In this document: piece by piece, positions 23,966-32,819 of the stretch | Position numbering within the stretch: position 1 is the first letter of the stretch | Layout of the letters: every line of letters starts with the position of its first letter | DNA from: an uncultured Bacteroidaceae bacterium | GTDB lineage: Bacteria; Bacteroidota; Bacteroidia; Bacteroidales; Bacteroidaceae | Assembly: GCA_905233285.1 (NCBI GenBank) | Contig: CAJODY010000001.1 | Span: 1 to 64,000, forward strand | Length of the DNA stretch: 64,000 nt | Direction: 5' to 3' | Program-made: the position numbers and the translations under genes | The notes under the pieces: generated by a model | What the model was told of the DNA's origin: nothing | Database searches by the model: none | What the model saw: only the letters and a program-made list of their open reading frames with translations

Positions 23966-24580
23966 GTGACTATCATCGGAATCGCTGGCGGAACCGGATC
24001 TGGAAAGACCACCGTCGTCAAGAAAATCGCTCAGGCACTGCCGCCCCATTGCGCTGCCATCGTACCCCTCGACTCGTACTATAACGACACGACGGGCATG
24101 ACCGACGAAGAGCGCCGTGCCATCAATTTCGACCATCCTGATGCCTTCGACTGGAAGCTGCTGACGGAGCATATCAAGATGCTGAAAAATGGGCAGGCCA
24201 TCGAGCAGCCTACCTATTCATACATCATCTCCAACCGTCTGCCTGAGACGATACACGTCGAGCCCAAGCCCGTCATCATTCTTGAGGGTATCATGACGCT
24301 GCACTACAAGAAACTGCGCGACATGATGGATTTGAAGATTTTCGTCGATACCGATTCCGACGTGCGACTCATCCGCAACATCCGTCGCGACGTGGTGGAG
24401 CGCGGACGCACCGTCGACCAGGTCCTCGAGCGCTACGAGCGTGTGCTCAAGCCCATGCACGACCAGTTCATCGAGCCCACCAAGCAGTACGCCGACCTAA
24501 TCATCCCCTCCGGGGGCGACAACAAGACCGGTATCCACATCCTCCGAACTTACATCGAGGGCATCGTCACCAACGTCTGA
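23966..24580 (+). CDS. udk: uridine kinase
   Basis: Phosphorylates uridine and cytidine with ATP or GTP in pyrimidine salvage. The P-loop GIAGGTGSGKTT is at residues 5-16; DSYYND, the FDHPDAFDW nucleoside-binding block and the RNIRRDVVERGR lid follow. At 204 aa it is slightly shorter than the E. coli enzyme. The start is GTG and directly abuts a tandem repeat, so no ribosome-binding site is present. It lies downstream of a secreted nuclease, which fits nucleoside salvage. The stop is TGA, with the convergent neighbour beginning at the next base. Confidence 0.93.
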   Translation: MTIIGIAGGTGSGKTTVVKKIAQALPPHCAAIVPLDSYYNDTTGMTDEERRAINFDHPDAFDWKLLTEHIKMLKNGQAIEQPTYSYIISNRLPETIHVEPKPVIILEGIMTLHYKKLRDMMDLKIFVDTDSDVRLIRNIRRDVVERGRTVDQVLERYERVLKPMHDQFIEPTKQYADLIIPSGGDNKTGIHILRTYIEGIVTNV

Positions 24581-25294
24581 TTATTCCGTAACTTCAGTAT
24601 ACTCTGAATATTCAGTATTTCCCGATACTTCCGTAGCCTCTGAGATTTCAGGGGCTACTTCTTTAACTTCTCCAACTTCCCTAACTTCTTTAACTTCGCT
24701 AATTTCTTTAACTTCCCTACCCTCCGACGCTTTACGCACACGGTAAATCTTCAGCGCGTTCACCAGTTCTATCACGCCATACACCATCGAGCACCATCCC
24801 AGCACCATCAGCGACGTGCTGGCCGACTCCGAGGGTTTCAGAATGACATACAGTCCCATCAGCAGAATCACTGACGGCATCACCCAGTAGCCGAAAGGAA
24901 TGCTGCCCAGCCTGCGTGCTGCCACCAGCGCCATCAGCTGCGTCACGCCACCCAGAATCAGCACCGCTGCCAGCATATACATCAGTCCGTTCACGAAGGC
25001 GTTAGGCGACAACGTCAGCACCAGTCCCAATATCACACTGCCTGCCCCCACGATGGGGAACGTAGGCTGTCCGCCCCTGACCACGCGACCCTGCTGGTCG
25101 GTAATGGTATATTCGCCAGCATGCCGCTTGGCCTGCCAATAGGCTATCAGGGCAATGATGCCCGACAACAGGAACAGCGCCCCGATGGCCATCGTCAGCC
25201 ACGTCACACCGTCCTGTGGAAATTTCACCAGCAACACGCCAATCACGATGGCGCACAGCGCCCTGAATACCGAACTTTGGAATATCTTCATCAT
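24581..25294 (-). CDS. HdeD-like (DUF308) membrane protein with repeat-encoded tail
   Basis: A 237-aa protein with about six membrane helices in a DUF308/HdeD layout (FRALCAIVIGVLLVKFP, GALFLLSGIIALIAYW, then four more to residue ~185). From about residue 190 a hydrophilic tail reads as tripeptides EVK-EIS-EVK-EVR-EVG-EVK-EVA and then Thr/Glu/Tyr-rich sequence. It is encoded by a 9-nt tandem repeat. Function unknown; E. coli HdeD relates to acid stress. It is second in an operon with an SPFH protein (26-nt gap). Confidence 0.8.
   Translation of the reverse strand: MMKIFQSSVFRALCAIVIGVLLVKFPQDGVTWLTMAIGALFLLSGIIALIAYWQAKRHAGEYTITDQQGRVVRGGQPTFPIVGAGSVILGLVLTLSPNAFVNGLMYMLAAVLILGGVTQLMALVAARRLGSIPFGYWVMPSVILLMGLYVILKPSESASTSLMVLGWCSMVYGVIELVNALKIYRVRKASEGREVKEISEVKEVREVGEVKEVAPEISEATEVSGNTEYSEYTEVTE
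24657..24722. repeat. nonamer minisatellite inside a coding region
   Basis: Seven 9-nt units of the form nnTAACTTC in tandem. Because the unit is a multiple of three, expansion changes the tail length of the HdeD-like protein without a frameshift. Confidence 0.8.
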
Positions 25295-25320
25295 TGTTTT
25301 TTACACTAAACTCTTATCTC

Positions 25321-26286
25321 TCACCTAATATCCCCAGTGTTTACGACTGGCTGTGCCGAGTCGTCACCACACAGAACCACGAGCAGGTTCGACACCATTG
25401 CAGCCTTCTTCTCGTCGTCCAGGTTCACCACCTGCTCGTCCTTCAGCTTGTCCAGCGCCATCTTCACCATCGACACCGCACCCTCCACAATCTTCTCGCG
25501 CGCAGTAATGATTGCCGACGCCTGCTGGCGACGCAGCATCACGGCAGCGATTTCCGGAGCATAGGCCAGGTAGTTAATGCGAGCCTCCACGACCTCGATG
25601 CCTGCCAGTGCCAGACGCTCGTTCAGTTTCTGCTCCAGCTGGTCGTTAATCTCCTCGCCACCACCACGCAGGGTCAGCTCATTGGTTTTATTATCTTCAT
25701 CGTCGTAGGCATACTGTCCGGCCACCTGACGCAGGGCAGCATCGCTCTGCACGCGTACGAAACGCTCCAATGCATTCATGATTGAGCGCACGTCGCCACC
25801 AACCTGTCCCTGGGCCGTGGAAGCCATCGTCTGCGAATCCACCTCAAACAGCGCCTTATACGTATCCTTCAGCTTCCACACCAGCACCAGACCAATCATC
25901 ACCGGGTTGCCCGTCTTATCGTTCACTTTGATGGGTTCAGCGTCCAGGTTGCGGGCACGCAGCGACACCTTCTTCATACCATAGAACGGGTTAATCCAGT
26001 AGTATCCCGCCTGCGTGAATGTGCCGGAATATTTTCCGAACCACGTCAGTGCGCGCGCCTCGTTGGGCTCCAGCATCATAAAGCCACACCACATGATGAT
26101 GTTCACCACCAGCAGCACACAGCATCCGGCCAACAGCCAGCCACCCAGTGCCCCATCGCTGTCGTTCAGCAGAATGACGCTCTCTACGATGCCCCAGATG
26201 GCCAATGCCAGCACGACAAAGTTCACGAACAACATCACAAAACCATTCACTACCATGCCCTTAAAGGCAAACTCCTTGTTCTCCAT
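25321..26286 (-). CDS. SPFH/band-7 domain protein
   Basis: A stomatin/prohibitin-like membrane scaffold protein of 321 aa. Two hydrophobic segments (residues ~10-30 and ~47-68) are followed by the SPFH domain (ARALTWFGKYSGTFTQAGYYWINPF, then AEPIKVNDKTGNPVMIGLVLVWKL). A helical region to ~290 includes the VEARINYLAYAPEIAAVMLRRQQASAI motif characteristic of the group. It probably forms oligomers that organise membrane proteins. It has a full promoter 80 nt upstream and is co-transcribed with the HdeD-like gene. The stop is TGA. Confidence 0.88.
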   Translation of the reverse strand: MENKEFAFKGMVVNGFVMLFVNFVVLALAIWGIVESVILLNDSDGALGGWLLAGCCVLLVVNIIMWCGFMMLEPNEARALTWFGKYSGTFTQAGYYWINPFYGMKKVSLRARNLDAEPIKVNDKTGNPVMIGLVLVWKLKDTYKALFEVDSQTMASTAQGQVGGDVRSIMNALERFVRVQSDAALRQVAGQYAYDDEDNKTNELTLRGGGEEINDQLEQKLNERLALAGIEVVEARINYLAYAPEIAAVMLRRQQASAIITAREKIVEGAVSMVKMALDKLKDEQVVNLDDEKKAAMVSNLLVVLCGDDSAQPVVNTGDIR

Positions 26287-26365
26287 TTTTCAGTTTTTTA
26301 GGGTTGATAATCATTTTGATGCGCTCACACGGTGCCTGTCACCCTGTGTACCTTTAAGTTTGCTG

Positions 26366-26397
26366 CAAAGGTAGACAATATATTCGAGATTTCCAAA
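26366..26397 (-). promoter_or_regulatory. SPFH operon promoter
   Basis: TTTG (26394-26397), 20 nt, TACCTTTG (26366-26373) on the minus strand, a full consensus match. Upstream, 26400-26700 holds only a weak minus-strand coding look-alike that ends ARRKRRT, with stops in every longer frame. Confidence 0.78.
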
Positions 26398-26836
26398 TTT
26401 TTTTCTGTTATTTAATCAATTCCTCTGGTTGATCAGGTTAACCACCACCTTCACCATCACGTCCTTCTCTTCCGTCTTGCGTCGCGAAGACGGGCCCCAA
26501 TGATTTTCCCTTGAGACAGAGTCCCAGTCCCTGATGTCTTATCGCTAGTCTTTATTTCCAACAGATGATAATTCTTCCTGCTAAACGAATACTTTCTACC
26601 GCTTTCCTTCAGCAATTTTTGCTTTCATATTGCGAAATTACGGAAAATAAATTAAAAAAGAGTTTTTATCAATTTGTATTTGGAAAATGTAGGGAATAAA
26701 AATGAATTATACAAGAAATCGGGCAGGCAAATCATCGCCATCTGTTGAAATCACTGCCTGAGGCGGAAATTCGGCTCGCCTTCCTATGGCATACTTCGGG
26801 GTTAGTGTTTTTATATATATAAGAATAAAAAGAAAA

Positions 26837-26907
26837 AAACATAGCCCCCCGCGCCCCTTTCTCTGGGAACCCCTTTGTATAAAGGCGTTTTTTGGGGGGC
26901 TATGTTT
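26837..26907. repeat. 14-bp inverted repeat (large hairpin)
   Basis: AAACATAGCCCCCC (26837-26850) and GGGGGGCTATGTTT (26894-26907) are perfectly complementary, and AAACATAGCC recurs just beyond. The inner part can also pair. No gene is visible within it. Confidence 0.75.
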
Positions 26908-26929
26908 GCTAAAAACATAGCCACAACCC

Positions 26930-27310
26930 CGCCCCAACAGTGCCCCCTGCAAAAATCCGAGAATAGCTTTTGCGTATACGCGAACGGTCGTTTGCGTAGG
27001 CGCAAACGGTTGTTTGGGCTAACGCAAACGGTTGCGAGAAGGCTTCTCAGTCCCTCCCACAACGGCTTTCGCACCCGACACGGACGGGGTTTGTACCCTG
27101 AAAGGAACTATCTGAACAAAAAGCGGGTGGCAACGTGTAGGCATATACCCGTTCGCAACGCCACACGTCACCGTTTCTCTAATAGCGAGAGGCCGTTTCT
27201 CTGCCAGAGAAAAGCCGTGTTGCTAAAAACGGGGAGAAGATTCTTTGACCTAAAGGTTCTCACACCTGAAGGTATGAGTGTGGCTTCGCATTCAAAGTGT
27301 GGCGTTGCAA
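26930..27310. repeat. hairpin-rich intergenic mosaic B
   Basis: Part of the 1.15-kb gap before mnmA. Many small inverted words alternate, such as GCGCAAACGGTTG near AACGCAAACGGTTG, TCTCTGCCAGAGA, ACCTAAAGGT, ACCTGAAGGT, and CCCCCTGCAAAA at its left edge. The track ORFs here have no family resemblance and are artefacts of the repeats. Confidence 0.5.
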
Positions 27311-27379
27311 TGGCGGCATCTCAGAAAAACTCAAATTAATTTGGTTTTTCGTTCGATTTAATCAACTTTCTCACGCTCA

Positions 27380-27403
27380 GAAATGAAAATATATTCTCAT
27401 TTC
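27380..27403. repeat. 24-bp palindromic repeat, copy 1
   Basis: A near-perfect palindrome (GAAATGA...TCATTTC, one mismatched pair) with flanks TCACGCTC and TTCGCTTAA. A second copy is at 54559-54582. The ATG that the track uses for mnmA at 27383 comes from this element. Confidence 0.75.
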
Positions 27404-27439
27404 CTTCGCTTAATCGAAATTTTGCACTATCTTTGCATC

Positions 27440-28558
27440 ATGGATTTGAAAGACAAGAAGATTGCCGTATTGCTGAGTGGGGGTGTGGACTCGAGCGTGG
27501 TGCTCTACGAACTGGTGCGCCAGGGGTTGCAGCCCGACTGTTTCTACATTAAGATTGGACCCGAGGAGGAAGAAGAGTGGGACTGCTCGAGCGAGGAGGA
27601 CCTGGAGATGGCCACCGCTGTGAGCCATAAGTACGGCTGCAGGCTGGAAGTCATCGACTGCCACAAGGAATATTGGGACCAAGTGACGAAATACACGATG
27701 GACAAGGTACGCGCGGGACTGACGCCCAACCCCGACGTGATGTGCAACCGCCTGATTAAGTTCGGCGCATTCCACGAGAAGCGCGGCCACGACTACGACC
27801 TCATCGCCACAGGACACTATGCGACGACTGAGGAGGAAGCTATTAGCGATTGGCAGTTAGCTGTTAGCCAAAAGCCAAAAGCCAAAAGCCAAAAGCTGAA
27901 ATGGCTTTGCACCAGTCCGGACCCAGTGAAGGACCAGACGGACTTCCTGGCGCAGATTTACGACTGGCAGTTGGAGAAGGCGCTGTTTCCCATTGGCCAC
28001 ATGATGAAGGAGGAGGTGCGCGAGATTGCCGAGCGCGAACACCTGGCACCCGCCCACCGACGCGACTCGCAGGGCATCTGTTTCTTAGGGAAAATCAACT
28101 ATAACGACTACATCCGTCGCTATCTGGGCGAACTGCCTGGCGACGTTGTTGAGCTGGAGACAGGCAAGAAGATAGGGCAGCACAAAGGCCACTGGTTTCA
28201 CACCATCGGCCAGCGCAAGGGCATGGGACTGGGTGGCGGCCCGTGGTTTGTCGTGAAGAAGGACACGGAGCAGAACATCATCTACGTGTCGCACGGCTAC
28301 GACCCCGAGACGGCCTACAAGCAGGACTTCCCCATCCGCGACTTCCACAGCATCAACGGCGTGTTGCCACCAACGGACATCACATTGAAGATACGTCATA
28401 CACCTGAATACCTGCCAGCGCGACTGGAAACAATGGAGGACGGCAGATACATGGTACATGCCGCAGCACCCATTCATGGCGTGGCACCCGGACAATTCTG
28501 CGCCGTCTACGATGCCCAGCACCACCGCTGCTACGGCTCGGGGGAGATTACCATATAA
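27440..28558 (+). CDS. mnmA: tRNA-specific 2-thiouridylase
   Basis: Thiolates U34 of Lys, Glu and Gln tRNAs. The PP-loop LLSGGVDSSV is at residues 11-20, the first catalytic cysteine is Cys102 (NPDVMCN) and the second Cys214 (DSQGICFLG). The C-terminal domain HTIGQRKGMGLGGGPWFV is typical. The start is ATG 27440, only 4 nt after a TATCTTTG -7 box (27428-27435), implying a leaderless mRNA; the longer track start arises from a palindromic repeat. Residues ~130-155 (EEEAISDWQLAVSQKPKAKSQKLKW) are an insertion coded by a heptamer minisatellite where other MnmA proteins have a short turn. It should be tolerated because both catalytic blocks are intact. Confidence 0.93.
   Translation: MDLKDKKIAVLLSGGVDSSVVLYELVRQGLQPDCFYIKIGPEEEEEWDCSSEEDLEMATAVSHKYGCRLEVIDCHKEYWDQVTKYTMDKVRAGLTPNPDVMCNRLIKFGAFHEKRGHDYDLIATGHYATTEEEAISDWQLAVSQKPKAKSQKLKWLCTSPDPVKDQTDFLAQIYDWQLEKALFPIGHMMKEEVREIAEREHLAPAHRRDSQGICFLGKINYNDYIRRYLGELPGDVVELETGKKIGQHKGHWFHTIGQRKGMGLGGGPWFVVKKDTEQNIIYVSHGYDPETAYKQDFPIRDFHSINGVLPPTDITLKIRHTPEYLPARLETMEDGRYMVHAAAPIHGVAPGQFCAVYDAQHHRCYGSGEITI
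27841..27897. repeat. heptamer minisatellite inside mnmA
   Basis: Four tandem AGCCAAA units follow a GTTAGC-rich lead-in. The whole block is in frame within mnmA. Confidence 0.8.
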
Positions 28559-28588
28559 AGTTGAGAGTTTAGAGTTTAGAGTTGAGAG
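28559..28588. repeat. heptamer minisatellite at the CotH 3' end
   Basis: AGTTGAG-AGTTTAG-AGTTTAG-AGTTGAG in tandem between the convergent mnmA and CotH genes. It supplies the CotH stop codon and its last residues. Confidence 0.8.
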
Positions 28589-31323
28589 ACAACTGTCTTC
28601 CGACCTGCGTGGATGTAAAGGCCTCGCTGCTGCGGGCGACCACTCAAGCGGCGCCCATCAAGGGTGTACCATGCATCAGACGACGGGTCGGAAACCTTGA
28701 TGGTATGCACACCTGAAGTTTCCAACAACGCATTCACTGTAAGCAACTTACACGAAGGCATCGTGAAAGTATACTGCTCGCCTTCGACTACGTTCTCCGT
28801 CGTCGAACCGTCGTTGTTCACCTGAACGATCTGCCAGCCTTTCACGGGCTGTTCACCACCTTGTGCGCGCAACACCACGTCACGCCCCGCAAAGAACTTC
28901 CCGTCGAAGAGGGGCTGGCTCAAGGGAATATTGTTGATGCTAACGGTAATGCCAGCCAGCTTGTCAGACGGAATTGACTTGTTGACAGTCAGCGCAGTAG
29001 GCGTGCCGTAGTGGTAGTAGTCAGCCAGTTGCTGATAGAAATGTGCCGTACGCTCGGCCACCCAACGACGGGCGTTCTTCAACTCATTGTCATAGTTGAC
29101 CCAGCCACTGACAGCCTTTTTGTGGTAGGGGAACTCCTGTTTGATCATGTCGACCATCGGATCCCAGACGGAACGGGTGCCGCGCTCGTTCAGGAAGTCG
29201 CCCATATAGACGGCAGCGCGCTCGAGGAACAGCTGACGGAACCCTGCGTCGTCCATCAGATGGCGGAATAGCATGGTCTCATTCTCGCCATTGGCCCAGT
29301 TGGTAGACGGGTCATAATCGTGATTGTTAATCCAGGCAATGGTGTTGTAGCTAGACGAATGGCCATAGAGTCCCAGTCCGAAGTCGGTATCCTTGGCGAT
29401 AAAGCGCCAACGACCACCCTCGGTACGGGGTCGCCAAAGGACGATGTTGTTGCCTGGGAAATCGCGGTTGCTGTAATAGAGGTTCATTATCATGAGGTTG
29501 GCAAACTCCGTACAGTCCATCCATTGTTCGTATTCTGCCAGCGTGTGCCCCGTCTCCTGATAGAAAGCCTTGAAACGATTGAAGTTCTCCCAGTCGCCCT
29601 CTTTCAAGTCATACCAGTTCTCGATCATGTCAAGATCCTCGAGCTTGTCGTAGTGGGTATAGATATTGTCCTCGTTGGAACGCTCGCGGATGTTGAGAAT
29701 GCCCTTATACACGCCATTCTTAAAGACGATGGCCGGGCGCCAGGCCTGCCAGTCGAGGTCAACATGCTGGGCCACCGTGCGCTGGATGACGGCATCGCGC
29801 ATCAGGAGATAGTCGAAATCGTTACCCGCATTACGCAACACGAGCGACTTGAACTCCGTATCGCCAGGACGCTGGTCGGGGAAGAACTCGTAGGACAGGC
29901 GTTTCTCGCCAAAACGCTTGTTGGCATAGACAGCCAGCGACTTCAGTTTGGCACCTCGTGACGCACCTCCCTGCACGCGCGTCTCGCCCAACTGGTTGAG
30001 TTGGCTGTCGCTGTTGGGCGTCTCAAAAAACTCGATATTGACAGGGCGTCGCCAGTCGTTGCGCTTGTCGGAAGTGTTGTTGGGCAGGATGCCAATCTGC
30101 GAATCGTACCAATAGTGGCCGTCCATCACCAGCGAAATGACAGGCAGCGTCATGTCGCGACCCAGGAAGATGTACGACTGCGTGGCACTGCGAGGCGACA
30201 GGTATCCGTCGCAGAAGGTCGTAGCACGCACCGTCATCGTATGATTGATGGTCAGGGGAGCCGTATAAACAGGGCTGTTGGTCGTGGGTTCGCTACCATT
30301 CAGCGTATAGCGAATCACGGCACCTTCGGGTGAGCCATCGGGCAGCGACAGCTGAAGCTGTAGCGTTTCAGCACTGGTCAGTACCCTACCCTTCTGGCTG
30401 AACACGGGTTCACCCAGCAGTTGTTTTTTCGTACATAGCGTACCGCAATTGGCTGCTCCGGGCGTGGGCTGATACTGGTAGCCCCACGACAGGTCGGTTT
30501 CAGTCTTGTAGCCTAACGAAATGTTGGGAGCAGGTTGTTTTTCAATGTTCTCGCGCTTGTCGTCCACTTCGCCATCGAAAAACAGATAGACGGAACCGCC
30601 CTTGCCAGAGTCCAACCGATAGTCGGTGTGCAGTTTGTTGCCCACCTTGTCACAATAGACCACGGCATACTGGCCAGCCTCCAGGACCTGCATAGGCAAC
30701 TGCCAGGCCGTGTTGACATCGTTTGTCAGACCCAACCTGTAACGTCGCAGGTTGACGGGCGTCGGGCCGCTGTTATACAGTTCTACCCACGAGTCGGGGA
30801 AGTCGTTCAGATCGTCCATGATACAATCGATGTTCGACTGCATCAGTTCGTTGATGCGCAGCTGGCCTTTCTGCTCGCCATAGTCCTGCATAGGTGCCTT
30901 GACCAAATAGATGCGCGTGATGACAACTGTTGCAGGCTTGCTGGTCTGAAAGGCCACCTGCGTGACATGCTGCCGTTTGTTCTCCGACAGTTCGACAAAG
31001 GCTTTTGTCGTACCCGTCTCCATGTAATGATGATCATTGTCCACGCCTTCGGGATAGAGCACCAAGGGCTGTACGGCACAAGGTGAAGGCTCAGCCAGTT
31101 CGAACACCAACTGACTATATTCCGACCAGTCCTCGTCGCCAAACCAAGCCACCAGGCCGCCCCATTGTTGTCCGTAAAATGTGATACTACCGTCAGCATT
31201 GCGGGTAAAGCTTTCTGATTTTCCCCAACAATACGTAAATTTCGACGAGATGTCGACAATTTCCTCAGCCTGAACCGAGAGAGTAAAGAAGGTCAAAAAA
31301 AGTAATGCTAGTCTATGTTTCAT
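28576..31323 (-). CDS. secreted CotH-kinase-family protein with lamin-tail domain
   Basis: A 915-aa exported protein (signal to about residue 19). From the N-terminus: a beta-rich domain; a lamin-tail domain at ~150-285 (LRINELMQSNIDCIMDDLNDFPDSWVELYNSG); a chitobiase C-terminal-like domain at ~310-390 (GAVIRYTLNGSEPTTNSPVY); a CotH domain at ~400-770 with VQGGASRG, GVYKGILNIRER and WRFIAKDTDFGLG; then a basic tail motif WYTLDGRRL...RGLYIHAGRKTVV. CotH is a spore-coat-type protein kinase in Bacillus; the role in Bacteroidetes is not known. It is last in the pectin operon, 32 nt after a PL1 gene. Its last residues are coded by a heptamer repeat. Confidence 0.85.
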   Translation of the reverse strand: MKHRLALLFLTFFTLSVQAEEIVDISSKFTYCWGKSESFTRNADGSITFYGQQWGGLVAWFGDEDWSEYSQLVFELAEPSPCAVQPLVLYPEGVDNDHHYMETGTTKAFVELSENKRQHVTQVAFQTSKPATVVITRIYLVKAPMQDYGEQKGQLRINELMQSNIDCIMDDLNDFPDSWVELYNSGPTPVNLRRYRLGLTNDVNTAWQLPMQVLEAGQYAVVYCDKVGNKLHTDYRLDSGKGGSVYLFFDGEVDDKRENIEKQPAPNISLGYKTETDLSWGYQYQPTPGAANCGTLCTKKQLLGEPVFSQKGRVLTSAETLQLQLSLPDGSPEGAVIRYTLNGSEPTTNSPVYTAPLTINHTMTVRATTFCDGYLSPRSATQSYIFLGRDMTLPVISLVMDGHYWYDSQIGILPNNTSDKRNDWRRPVNIEFFETPNSDSQLNQLGETRVQGGASRGAKLKSLAVYANKRFGEKRLSYEFFPDQRPGDTEFKSLVLRNAGNDFDYLLMRDAVIQRTVAQHVDLDWQAWRPAIVFKNGVYKGILNIRERSNEDNIYTHYDKLEDLDMIENWYDLKEGDWENFNRFKAFYQETGHTLAEYEQWMDCTEFANLMIMNLYYSNRDFPGNNIVLWRPRTEGGRWRFIAKDTDFGLGLYGHSSSYNTIAWINNHDYDPSTNWANGENETMLFRHLMDDAGFRQLFLERAAVYMGDFLNERGTRSVWDPMVDMIKQEFPYHKKAVSGWVNYDNELKNARRWVAERTAHFYQQLADYYHYGTPTALTVNKSIPSDKLAGITVSINNIPLSQPLFDGKFFAGRDVVLRAQGGEQPVKGWQIVQVNNDGSTTENVVEGEQYTFTMPSCKLLTVNALLETSGVHTIKVSDPSSDAWYTLDGRRLSGRPQQRGLYIHAGRKTVVSQL

Positions 31324-31355
31324 GTTGATAATAAATTGTCTTATTGTTACTCTCC

Positions 31356-32807
31356 CTACTCTCCCATAAGGGAATTCAGATAGACCTCAAGGGCGGTGTA
31401 TCCGGCTTTTGAGATCACCTTGTTGCGGTCGTCTGGAACGTTGGGATTCAGCCCGTGGGCACGCTCCCACTCGTCGGCCATGCCGTCGTGGTCGTTGTCG
31501 GCAACAGGTTGTGCATCAGCATATTGCGGCCAGCCTTCCGCATCGGCTGGCGAATCGATGATGCCTGGTTTATGGGCTGACTGGCCTTGATATCGGGGTT
31601 TTCCGCTGCGCACATCCTCGATGATTCGGCGTTCGACGGCGTCGCGATGAATAGTGCCTGCTTTCGCCAGCACTTTCTTATAGGCCTTCTTGGCGGATTC
31701 TGCCTTGGTGAGATAAGGCTGATAGTCAGCCGTTTGCAGGCGTTGCATGGACTTCTGTTGGTCAATAGTGAAGCCCGTCTGATTGCTGACGAGTGCCCAG
31801 CTGTCGCGCGCCTTCACACCCTCCATCACGTTGCCGTTCATATACCAACGGGAAGGCGACGTAAGCTGTTTGCCCTTGCGGGCATTGCTCAACTCGATGA
31901 ACACATTATCGTCGGGATGGGCAGGACCGGGCTTGTAGTAGTTGCCCACGAAGTTGCACTCGTGCGTGCTACCCTCGCCAGCCTCGTTCTCGCCACCATA
32001 GCAGGAATTGCGACGGCCCCAGTTGAAGTTCACGTTGTTCTGGTATTCCAGGAAGACATTGCGGTCGCCCTTGGGATTCGAGGCACCATTGATGCGTGGC
32101 GAACGACTGTCGTTGTGGGCCAGCAGGTTGTGATGGAACGTAGCAGGCGAGCCGCCCCACTGACAACCATAGCCGCGAACACCCTTCTTGTGGCCTGCGT
32201 CATGGAGTCCCTCGTGAATGATGCACCACTGAAGAGTGGTATAGTGGTTGTCGTACATGGTGACATTCTCCTCGCCACTCCAGCCAAAGCAGCAGTGGTC
32301 GATGATGATGTTGCGGGCATTCTCGATGCCAATGGCGCCACCTTCGATGAAATTTTCTTTCTTTGACTTCGCTGGGTCACCAATGGTACCCAGTCGCGAA
32401 CGGATGTTGCGAATGATGACATTCTCGGAACCGCCCAGGTTCAGCTTTCCACCACGTAGCAGGATGCCCTCGCCAGGGGCTGTCTGACCAGCAATGGTCA
32501 CGTTCTTCAGTTTGGCGCGGATGGAACGTTCGTGCTTACGCTGCGGATCAGGGCCGATGTCGATGATGCCTCTGACGCGGAACACGATGGTGGCATTCTC
32601 GCGACCCGCCTCCGTCAGTGCCCAGCGCAAAGAGCCCTCGCCAGCATCGTTGAGATTCGTCACCTCGACCACTTTGCCCCCGCGTCCGCCCGAGGCATAC
32701 TTGCCAAAGCCCTCAGCCGTTGGGAAGGCCAGCGTCTGTGCCAGACTGTCTAAGGCTATTACCGTCAGGGCAACAAAAAAGGTCACTATCTTCTTCATTT
32801 GCATCAA
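31356..32807 (-). CDS. secreted PL1 pectate lyase
   Basis: A beta-helix polysaccharide lyase that cleaves polygalacturonate by beta-elimination. After a signal peptide (LDSLAQ), FPTAEGFGKYASGGRGGKVVEVTNLNDAGEGSLRWAL opens the fold. Typical blocks are NVTIAGQTAPGEGI, NVIIRNIRSRLG, IIIDHCCFGWSGEENVTMYD and HHNLLAHNDSRSPRING (around residue 225), the last carrying the conserved SRSPR of this group. The C-terminus has a calcium-type repeat DNDHDGMADEWERAHGLNP. At 483 aa it is complete. It is in an operon with two related lyases. Confidence 0.9.
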   Translation of the reverse strand: MMQMKKIVTFFVALTVIALDSLAQTLAFPTAEGFGKYASGGRGGKVVEVTNLNDAGEGSLRWALTEAGRENATIVFRVRGIIDIGPDPQRKHERSIRAKLKNVTIAGQTAPGEGILLRGGKLNLGGSENVIIRNIRSRLGTIGDPAKSKKENFIEGGAIGIENARNIIIDHCCFGWSGEENVTMYDNHYTTLQWCIIHEGLHDAGHKKGVRGYGCQWGGSPATFHHNLLAHNDSRSPRINGASNPKGDRNVFLEYQNNVNFNWGRRNSCYGGENEAGEGSTHECNFVGNYYKPGPAHPDDNVFIELSNARKGKQLTSPSRWYMNGNVMEGVKARDSWALVSNQTGFTIDQQKSMQRLQTADYQPYLTKAESAKKAYKKVLAKAGTIHRDAVERRIIEDVRSGKPRYQGQSAHKPGIIDSPADAEGWPQYADAQPVADNDHDGMADEWERAHGLNPNVPDDRNKVISKAGYTALEVYLNSLMGE

Positions 32808-32819
32808 TTATCGTATCAA

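Noticed and set aside
26440-26660. Possible small gene ending ARRKRRT upstream of the SPFH promoter
   Set aside because: Some minus-strand frames look protein-like, but no start is supported and the other frames are closed; may be a decayed remnant.
26811-27339. ORFs across the gap before mnmA
   Set aside because: They run through inverted and direct repeats, and both strands give similar-length frames with no protein family signal.
27383-27439. Upstream start of mnmA in the ORF track
   Set aside because: The ATG lies in a palindromic repeat element and the extra 19 residues are not part of MnmA; the -7 box lies inside them.
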